A stretch of 64,000 nt of DNA, from assembly GCA_964543795.1 (NCBI GenBank), contig CAZIZN010000003.1:1-64000 (forward strand), read 5' to 3'. Origin of the DNA: JACKIC01 sp964543795 (lineage in GTDB: Bacteria; Planctomycetota; UBA1135; UBA2386). How positions within the stretch are numbered: the first letter of the stretch is position 1; each line of letters begins with the position of its first letter. Under the pieces are notes generated by a model. It saw only the letters and a list, made by a program, of their open reading frames with translations, ran no database searches and had not been told where the DNA came from. Of this stretch, positions 58,145 through 64,000 are shown piece by piece. The position numbers and the translations under genes are program-made.

Positions 58145-60123
58145 TGGCGCGCCGCGACCCCGGCCGCTACCGTGGCGCGGCTGCCTGCGCGCCCGCGGCA
58201 GCCCTCGTCTTTCCGGTGCCCAAGAGCCGCCGCGTGCCGCGTCCGCCCCGCTTCCTCGCCACCCTCGTGTGGTCGATCGTCCTCGCGACCCAGGCGAGCA
58301 CTGCGCTGCCGGGCCAGGAGCCACCGGCGGCCGGCCCGCCCGCCGCCGCCGAAACGCCCCCCGCCGGGCAGGACGCCGCCGAACCCAAGCCCGAACGCCG
58401 CGGCATCGCGGTCGACGATCCGCTCGTGCACACGCACTGTGCGCGCTGCCACACGCTCGACGAGCGCGCGCACATGACGCGCATCTCCTACGTGCGCAAG
58501 TCGCCCGAAGGCTGGTCGGAGACGATCAAGCGCATGATCCGGCTGCACGGCCTGCAGCTCGTGCCCGAGGACGCCAAGCAGCTGGTACGTTCGCTCGCCA
58601 ATTCGCACGGCCTGGCGCGCAGCGAGGCCGAACGCGGCCTCTACGAGAGCGAGCGCCGCGTGCACTGGTCCGAGGAGCAGCACGACGAGGACTTCAAGCG
58701 TGCCTGCGCGCAGTGCCACCCGCTGGGCCGCGTGCTGCTGCAGCAGCGCGACGGCGAGGAGTGGCAGTTGTTGCGTGCCACGCACGTGGCGATGTTCCCG
58801 CTGGCGCGAGGACAGATGGGCGGCGGGCCGCCGCCCGAAGAGCCGCGGCGACCCCGCGGCGAGGCCGGGGCCGGCGCGGAGGGCGACGGCCAGGGGCGGG
58901 CGCGGCGCGGCGGCGAGGGCGGCGAACAGAACGTCGGCGACCGCGTGTTGCAGCGGCTCGCCAAGGACCAGCCGCTGTTCACACCGGCGTGGCAACAGTG
59001 GACGCGCAACCGCCGCGAGGTGCCGCTGGCGGGCACGTGGACCGTGCTCGGCCACGAGACCGGACGCGGCGCCTTGCGCGGCACGGCGACGCTCACGCGC
59101 GTCGCCGAGGACGAATACTCCGTCGTCTGGCGGCTCGGGTTCGCCGACGGCACCGACCTCGAACGCAGCGGCCGCGGCATCCTCTACGCCGGCTACTCGT
59201 GGCGCGGCCGCAGTCAGGATCCCGGCGCCGACGGCGCGTCCTGGCGCGAAGTGCTGCTGCTCGACGACGACTGGACGACGCTGAAGGGCCGCTTCTTCAC
59301 GGGCCACTACGACGAAGTCGGCGTCGACGTGACGTTGGTGCGCGACAGCGGTCGGCCCCGCGTGCTGGCGCTCGACGACGCCGCGGTCGTCGTGCCGAGC
59401 ACCGGCCACCGCCTCGTGGTGCACGGCGAAGCACTGCCCGCAGCACTGTCCCCCGCCGACTTCTTCGTCGGCGCCGGCCTGCGCGCGACCGCCGTCGAGC
59501 GCCTCTCGGACCGCCGCGCGGTGCTCGTCGTCGACGCGGCCCCGGGCACCGAACTCGGCCGTCGCACGGTCGCCTTCGCGGGCGAGCCGGGCAGCGCCGA
59601 ACTGCAGCTCTACGACACCGTCGACTACGTGCGCATCCGGCCGCTGCAGGGCCTGGCACGCATCGGTGGCCTGAAGCACCCGCGACAGCTCGAGCGGTAC
59701 GAGGCGTTCGCGGTGCATCGCGGGGCCGACGGCAAGCCCTACACCGACGACGACCAGGACCTGTTCCTGGTGCGTCCGCGCTGGGGGCTCGCGGAGTTCC
59801 GCGTGCGCGACGGCGACGACGACGTCGGCCACGTCGGCACGATCGATCCCGCGACCGGCGTGTTCACGCCCAACGTCGACGGCCCCAATCCGGCGCGCAA
59901 GTGGCAGGCGAACAACGTCGGCGACGTGTTCGTGACCGCGGCGGTCGAGCTCGAGGTGGGCGTGCGCCCGCCGGCGCCGGCCGGCGGCAGACCCGGCGAC
60001 GAACCCAAGCCCCCCACCGAACCGCTGCCGCGGGAGCGACGGACGTTCTTCGCCCGCAGCCACCTGCTCGTCACCGTGCCCCTCTACGTCCGCTGGCAGG
60101 CGCTGGACTGGGAGGACCGCTGA
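58144..60123 (+). CDS. qhpA: Quinohemoprotein amine dehydrogenase alpha subunit, di-heme cytochrome c
   Basis: Electron-transfer subunit of the periplasmic amine dehydrogenase. Two heme c sites: C99-A-R-C102-H103 and C188-A-Q-C191-H192. RISYVRKSPEGWSETIKRM and the later beta domains match the alpha subunit. A signal peptide is likely at RFLATLVWSIVLATQASTA (residues 36-54), so translation may really begin at GTG 58216 or 58234; ATG 58144 is favoured by coupling to qhpF (TGATG). A Gly/Arg/Glu-rich low-complexity insert (about residues 225-262) splits the heme domain from the next one. 659 residues in the long form. Confidence 0.88.
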   Translation: MARRDPGRYRGAAACAPAAALVFPVPKSRRVPRPPRFLATLVWSIVLATQASTALPGQEPPAAGPPAAAETPPAGQDAAEPKPERRGIAVDDPLVHTHCARCHTLDERAHMTRISYVRKSPEGWSETIKRMIRLHGLQLVPEDAKQLVRSLANSHGLARSEAERGLYESERRVHWSEEQHDEDFKRACAQCHPLGRVLLQQRDGEEWQLLRATHVAMFPLARGQMGGGPPPEEPRRPRGEAGAGAEGDGQGRARRGGEGGEQNVGDRVLQRLAKDQPLFTPAWQQWTRNRREVPLAGTWTVLGHETGRGALRGTATLTRVAEDEYSVVWRLGFADGTDLERSGRGILYAGYSWRGRSQDPGADGASWREVLLLDDDWTTLKGRFFTGHYDEVGVDVTLVRDSGRPRVLALDDAAVVVPSTGHRLVVHGEALPAALSPADFFVGAGLRATAVERLSDRRAVLVVDAAPGTELGRRTVAFAGEPGSAELQLYDTVDYVRIRPLQGLARIGGLKHPRQLERYEAFAVHRGADGKPYTDDDQDLFLVRPRWGLAEFRVRDGDDDVGHVGTIDPATGVFTPNVDGPNPARKWQANNVGDVFVTAAVELEVGVRPPAPAGGRPGDEPKPPTEPLPRERRTFFARSHLLVTVPLYVRWQALDWEDR

Positions 60124-61559
60124 TGCACCTGCGAACGGTCCTGCACCGGCGGTTCCGCGCCGACCACGGGCAGGAATACGTCTACGTGGCGACCTCGGCC
60201 GCGATCCTCGGCCTCGATGCCACCACCAGCCGCATCGTCGACGCGTTCGCGGCGCCGGACGGACTCGATCCTGCCGCATGGCTGGCGGAAGAGAGCGACC
60301 GCGACGCAGCCGAGACGTCGCTGCACGACCTGATCGACCTCGGCGTGATCCGGCCTGTCGACGAGCCGCCGGTGCCGCGCGCCGAGCTGCCGCCGATGCC
60401 GTTCCCGATCGCGACCCTGGTGCTCAACGTCACCAACAAGTGCAACCTCTCGTGCACCTACTGCTACGAGTACGGCGCCGACCGGCTGACGAGCGGCACC
60501 GGCAGCGAGGGCCAGGGGCGCGCGCGCATGACCGACGACACCGCGCGGCAGTCGATCGACTTCCTGTTGCGGAACGCCGGCGACCGGCCGCAGGTGTCGG
60601 TGACGTTCTTCGGCGGCGAGACGCTGCTCAACTTCCCCGCGATCGCCGCCGCCACCGAGTACGCCGAGGCGCGCGCGAGAGTGCACAAGAAGCGCGTGCA
60701 CTACTCGCTGACGACGAACGCGACGCTGCTCACCGACGAGGTCGTGGAGTTCCTCACGCGGCACCGGTTCGGCATCACGGTCTCGATCGACGGCGACCGC
60801 GAGGAACAGGACCGCCACCGCACCTTCCGCGGCGGCGCCGGCAGCTTCGAAGCGATCGCGCCGCGCATCCGCCACCTCGTCGCCCGGAACCGCGAACGCA
60901 AGGGCCGCCCGATCGGTGCGCGCGTGACCGTCACGGCCGGCGCGCGCGACGTGCGCGAGACCTACGCATTCCTGACGCGGGAGCTGGGCTTCGACGAGGT
61001 CGGCTTCGCCCCGGTCACCGCCGGTCTCGGCCGGGACTACTCGCTCGGCGAGCAGGGCTACGAACGGCTGCTGCGCGAGTTCGCGAGCCTCGCCGAGGAC
61101 TACGTTGCGGCCGCACTGCGCGACGAGAGCCACGGGTTCGCCAACCTCGGCGACCTGGTGCGCGAGCTGCACCAGGGCGTGCACAAGGCGCATCCGTGCG
61201 GCGCTGGCCTGGGCCTGCTCGGCGTCTCGACGGAAGGTGAACTCGGCCTCTGCCACCGCTTCGTCGAATCGAAGAGCCACGCGCTGGGCACCGTCGCCGA
61301 CGGGATCGACGAGCCGACGCGCACCGCGTTCCTGCAGCGGGCGCACGTCGACACCAAGACGGACTGCCGCACGTGCTTCGCGCGGCCGCTCTGTGCGGGC
61401 GGCTGCTACCACGAAGCGCACGTCCGCTACGGCGACGCCACGCGCGCGAACGTGCACTACTGCGATTGGATCCGCGGCTTCGTCGACCTGGGGCTCGCAA
61501 CCTACGCCCGCATCCACGCCGCCAACCCGAAGTTCCTCGCGAGGTTCGAGAGCCGATGA
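60123..61559 (+). CDS. qhpD: Radical SAM/SPASM peptide thioether cross-linking enzyme
   Basis: A 478-residue radical SAM enzyme. The [4Fe-4S] site is C107-x3-C111-x2-C114 (NKCNLSCTYCYEYG). FFGGETLLN and VSIDGDREEQDRHR follow. The C-terminal SPASM-type cysteines are HPCGAG, LCHRF, and CRTCFARPLCAGGCYHEA with a last Cys in YCDWIRG. It matches QhpD, which makes the three Cys-to-Asp/Glu thioether bonds in the small subunit before export. It overlaps qhpA by one base and qhpC by 4 bp. The N-terminal about 90 residues look like a leader/substrate-binding (RRE-like) domain. Confidence 0.93.
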   Translation: MHLRTVLHRRFRADHGQEYVYVATSAAILGLDATTSRIVDAFAAPDGLDPAAWLAEESDRDAAETSLHDLIDLGVIRPVDEPPVPRAELPPMPFPIATLVLNVTNKCNLSCTYCYEYGADRLTSGTGSEGQGRARMTDDTARQSIDFLLRNAGDRPQVSVTFFGGETLLNFPAIAAATEYAEARARVHKKRVHYSLTTNATLLTDEVVEFLTRHRFGITVSIDGDREEQDRHRTFRGGAGSFEAIAPRIRHLVARNRERKGRPIGARVTVTAGARDVRETYAFLTRELGFDEVGFAPVTAGLGRDYSLGEQGYERLLREFASLAEDYVAAALRDESHGFANLGDLVRELHQGVHKAHPCGAGLGLLGVSTEGELGLCHRFVESKSHALGTVADGIDEPTRTAFLQRAHVDTKTDCRTCFARPLCAGGCYHEAHVRYGDATRANVHYCDWIRGFVDLGLATYARIHAANPKFLARFESR

Positions 61560-61945
61560 ACGACCCCGATCCGCATGTCGATCCCGCCGCCGGGCCCGCC
61601 GCCTCCAGGCCGCGGCCGCGCATCGTGCCGTGCAACCAGAAGGCCGCCCAGCTCGCGATGCTCGTGCTGGCGCAGCGCGGCGGCGCGCGCGCGTTGATCC
61701 ACGACCCGCCGCCGACGATGTACCCCTACGGCTGCACGACGATCTTCGCGCCGGGCTGGGAGGTCGATTCGAGCAACGGCACCCACGGTCTCTGCCAGCC
61801 GATCGAGCGCGATCTCTACGACTGCTACCACACCTGCTACTGGCCGGCCCAGGTGCCCGACGGCGTGACCAATGCACCGACCTGGACGCAGTCGTGCGGC
61901 GCGCCGATGCAGGACTGGAAGTCCATCGACCTCGTCTTCCCCTGA
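61556..61945 (+). CDS. qhpC: Quinohemoprotein amine dehydrogenase gamma subunit precursor (CTQ-bearing)
   Basis: A 129-residue catalytic small subunit with a long leader (about 53 residues; 28 in Paracoccus). All cross-link residues are kept in register with the known enzyme: thioethers C60-E69, C80-D86 and C94-D102, and cysteine tryptophylquinone from C90 and W96. Spacings (9, 6, 8, 6) are the same as Cys7-Glu16, Cys27-Asp33, Cys41-Asp49 and Cys37-Trp43. TTIFAPGWEVDSS, CQPIERDLYDC and YWPAQVPD are conserved blocks. Extra Cys residues are C26 (leader) and C114. ATG overlaps the qhpD stop. Confidence 0.95.
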   Translation: MNDPDPHVDPAAGPAASRPRPRIVPCNQKAAQLAMLVLAQRGGARALIHDPPPTMYPYGCTTIFAPGWEVDSSNGTHGLCQPIERDLYDCYHTCYWPAQVPDGVTNAPTWTQSCGAPMQDWKSIDLVFP

Positions 61946-61949
61946 TCGC

Positions 61950-63260
61950 ATGGACAACCTCCCGTTCCCTCGCCGGCTCGCGGCGCTCGCGCTCGCCGCC
62001 GCCGCGCTGCTGCGCGCGCAGGAGCCCGCCCCTCGACCGACACCCCCGCCGGCCGAGGTGCCGCCGGTGCAAGAGCCCACCCCGCCGCCGGAGCGTGCCG
62101 CCGAGACTCCCGCCGCAGGCGAAGGAACGCGCGGTCGCGGCGGGCGCACCCGCCGCGGACCGGGCGCCCAGGACCAGGAGCTGCCCGAGTTCACCCCCGT
62201 GGCGGCGCCGTCGCTCGCCGCCCTCGCCGGCAAGCAGTTCTTCTGGTTCACGATGTACCCGGACTTCCTGGTCCAGTACGACCCGACGACCGACGCCGTC
62301 GTGCGCAAGGTCAAGCTCGGCGGCGGCATGTTCTGGAGCACGACGCTCACCCACGACCGCAAGCGCATGCTCGTGGTCACGAACCAGCAACAGACGATCG
62401 AAGTGGTCGACCTCGCGGCGGCGACGGTCGTCGCCGAGCATCCCTTCGTCGAGCCGGGCTTCACGCTGCGCGTGCGCGACGTGCGCGAACTCCCGGGCGG
62501 CGTGCACTGGTTCGTGCGCATCGACCGCGTCAAGAAGGAGCTCGACCGCTACAGCTTCGAACCGAGCCAGTGGCTGCTCTACGACAGCGCCGCCCGGAGG
62601 GTCGTGCGCACGATGCAGAAGCTGCCCGAGCGGCTCGAACGCGGCGCCGAGATCGCCACCGACGGCACGCACTGGCTCACCCAGGACGACGACGGCAACC
62701 TGCTGTTCCTGGACGGCCGCAAGCTCACCGAGACGGGCCGCATCGACCTGCGTACGCCGCGCCACTTCGGCGCCGGCCCCCTGCGGCTCACCGGCGGCGA
62801 CCTGTACGACCGTCGGGACCCGACCCGCGCGTGCATGCTGTTCACGAGCACCGATCCCGTCGAGAAGCGCCGCACCGGCTGGGGCGTGGTCGCACTCGAC
62901 CTCGTGGACAAGCGCATCGTCGACGTCGTCGAGTTCGGTCCGCAGGTGAGCACCTGGGGCCTGCGCATCGCCCACAAGAAGCTCGTCGCTGCGGCGATGA
63001 CCGGCAACTTCGGCGGCCGCGGCACCGACAACCGCTCGCGCCTGCTGCTGATCGATCTGCGCACCGGCGCCACGCTCGCCGAAGCCTTCGAGGAGTTCCG
63101 CCCGCGGCGCAGCCTCGTGGCGATCGCACCCGAAGGCGACAAGATCTACATCGGCACGGCGGGCAGCGACTTCGAGGTGTTCGACGCCCAGCTCCGCCGC
63201 CAGAAGACCGTCGAACTCGAAGGCGAGGTCGTGGGCCGCATCCACGTCGTCGACGGATGA
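61950..63260 (+). CDS. qhpB: Quinohemoprotein amine dehydrogenase beta subunit (beta-propeller)
   Basis: A 436-residue periplasmic subunit with signal peptide (RRLAALALAAAALLRAQ), a Pro/Glu/Arg-rich linker (residues 27-80) not expected in the family, then a seven-bladed propeller of YVTN/WD-like strands (FWFTMYPDFLVQYDPTTDAV, TIEVVDLAAATVVAEHPF, NLLFLDGRKLTETGRIDL, DKIYIGTAGSDFEVFDA). It covers the active site formed with gamma. It starts 4 bp after qhpC and overlaps qhpE by 4 bp. Confidence 0.9.
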   Translation: MDNLPFPRRLAALALAAAALLRAQEPAPRPTPPPAEVPPVQEPTPPPERAAETPAAGEGTRGRGGRTRRGPGAQDQELPEFTPVAAPSLAALAGKQFFWFTMYPDFLVQYDPTTDAVVRKVKLGGGMFWSTTLTHDRKRMLVVTNQQQTIEVVDLAAATVVAEHPFVEPGFTLRVRDVRELPGGVHWFVRIDRVKKELDRYSFEPSQWLLYDSAARRVVRTMQKLPERLERGAEIATDGTHWLTQDDDGNLLFLDGRKLTETGRIDLRTPRHFGAGPLRLTGGDLYDRRDPTRACMLFTSTDPVEKRRTGWGVVALDLVDKRIVDVVEFGPQVSTWGLRIAHKKLVAAAMTGNFGGRGTDNRSRLLLIDLRTGATLAEAFEEFRPRRSLVAIAPEGDKIYIGTAGSDFEVFDAQLRRQKTVELEGEVVGRIHVVDG

Positions 63261-63892
63261 CCGCGCCGGTCCGGATCGTCGTCGTCGACAGCGGCGTCGA
63301 TCCGGGCCACCCGCTCGTGCGCGGCCGCTGCCGGTTCGTCGCCGGCCCCGCGTTCGGCGACGACGGCGCGCCGGTGCCGGGCGGCGGCGGCGTGGACCTG
63401 CTGGGGCACGGCACCGCGGTCGCGGCGACGCTGCTGCAGTTCGGCGCCGAAGTCGAACTGGTCTCGCTGCGGGTCTTCGACGCCGACGCCACCGCGCCGT
63501 TCGGGCGCGTGCTCGCCGCGCTCGAACACGCCGCGACGCTGGCGCCGGCCCTGATCAACGTGAGCCTCGGCACCACCTCGCTGCGGCACCGCGAGCGGCT
63601 CCTGGCGCTGCTCGCCGCGGCTGCGGCGAGCGGCAGCCGGATCGTCGCGCCGGCGAGCTACGGCGGTCTGCCGTGCGATCCGGGCAACCTCGCCGGAGTC
63701 GAGGCGGTCGTCGCCGACCCCAACGCCCTGCCGGCCCTGCCGCGCCTGCGCCGTCATGCCGAACGCTGGCTCTGGTACGCCTCGCCGCTGCCGCCGCGCG
63801 ACCAGGACGGCGGCCGCCGCCTCACCGCTCGCGGCGACAGCCTCGCCGTGGCGAACGTCACGGGTTTCCTGGCGAGCCGTCCGCGGCCGTGA
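63257..63892 (+). CDS. qhpE: Subtilisin-like leader peptidase
   Basis: A 211-residue compact S8 serine protease without signal peptide: Asp in IVVVDSGVD, His in DLLGHGTAVAATL and Ser in GDSLAVANVTGFLA. The oxyanion Asn position is not obvious (IVAPASYGG). QhpE removes the leader of the gamma subunit after cross-linking. The small size and lack of a secretion signal agree with cytosolic processing before export by QhpF. Its 3' end overlaps a convergent gene by 35 bp. Confidence 0.88.
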   Translation: MTAPVRIVVVDSGVDPGHPLVRGRCRFVAGPAFGDDGAPVPGGGGVDLLGHGTAVAATLLQFGAEVELVSLRVFDADATAPFGRVLAALEHAATLAPALINVSLGTTSLRHRERLLALLAAAAASGSRIVAPASYGGLPCDPGNLAGVEAVVADPNALPALPRLRRHAERWLWYASPLPPRDQDGGRRLTARGDSLAVANVTGFLASRPRP

Positions 63893-64000
63893 GCCAGCCG
63901 CGCCGCAGCAGTTCGAGCGCGGCGGCGTGGACCGCAGCGGGCGCGAGCACGTAGAGGCGACGCTCGCGGCCCGCCAGGGCGACGCCCGCGGCAAGCGTGC
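63858..64000 (-). CDS. Partial gene running off the window, unknown product
   Basis: Forty-six C-terminal codons in the minus direction, ending in TGA at 63858, with nearly all third bases G or C. The visible end reads AAGVALAGRERRLYVLAPAA, then ALELLRRGWLTAADG. It overlaps qhpE by 35 bp. It might be another qhp gene such as the flavin monooxygenase QhpG, but the fragment is too short to say. Confidence 0.5.
   Translation of the reverse strand, partial: TLAAGVALAGRERRLYVLAPAAVHAAALELLRRGWLTAADGSPGNP

Noticed and set aside
57462..60120. Plus-strand frame extending upstream of qhpD through qhpF and qhpA
   Set aside because: It is out of frame with the clear ABC transporter and di-heme subunit. 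qhpD starts at 60123.

Overview
The window is high-GC bacterial DNA (most third codon positions are G or C) with short intergenic gaps and many 1-10 bp stop/start overlaps. A planctomycete is the best guess. The clues are a DUF1580-type regulator, secreted HEAT-repeat and lipoprotein paralogues, a small Lys/Arg/Pro-rich conserved protein and secreted proteins with Gly/Ala/Pro-rich tails. This is inferred from content, not from a marker gene. There is one 10-N assembly gap at 31590-31599.

Host region 1 (1-28637) carries housekeeping genes (cca, rseP, dxr, purM, a UbiA prenyltransferase, an inositol-monophosphatase-family enzyme, a PfkB kinase). It also carries envelope or secreted proteins: a membrane protein fused to a spermidine-synthase-like domain, two tandem secreted HEAT-repeat paralogues, two lipoproteins, a flippase-like membrane protein and a putative secreted glycosidase. 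The last gene is a PaaZ/BoxD-type aldehyde dehydrogenase.

A mobile island (28638-46175, about 17.5 kb) sits in a tRNA-Val(GAC) gene. It is bounded by 46-bp direct repeats made of the tRNA 3' part from the anticodon loop to CCA. Next to the intact tRNA is a tyrosine recombinase. Leftward from it run an unknown protein behind repeated operator-like motifs, a DUF1580 regulator, an ExoX-C-like protein, a Spo11/TopoVI-A-like TOPRIM protein, a DnaB-N/RepA-type ATPase, a terminase-small-subunit-like protein and two structural or coiled-coil unknowns, ending in an intrinsic terminator. The left half is cargo that looks like defence: a HEAT-repeat putative PD-(D/E)XK nuclease with an N4-cytosine-type DNA methyltransferase (split by the gap), a soluble protein plus 4-TM membrane protein pair, and a tandem pair of HEPN-like proteins. 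With integrase, replication genes and a TerS-like gene but no large terminase, portal, capsid or tail genes, the island looks like a phage satellite (PICI-like).

Host region 2 (46176-64000) has a lipoprotein pair, ald, uppP, a purC-mtnA operon divergent from aroA, a lipoprotein and a DUF3187 outer-membrane-type protein. It ends in a quinohemoprotein amine dehydrogenase operon, qhpF-A-D-C-B-E (56378-63892). This encodes the ABC exporter, the di-heme subunit, the radical SAM cross-linking enzyme, the CTQ-bearing small subunit with every cross-link residue in register, the beta-propeller subunit and the leader protease. Several host genes have a TA-starting -10-like hexamer only 6-11 nt before the start codon, so leaderless mRNAs seem common.
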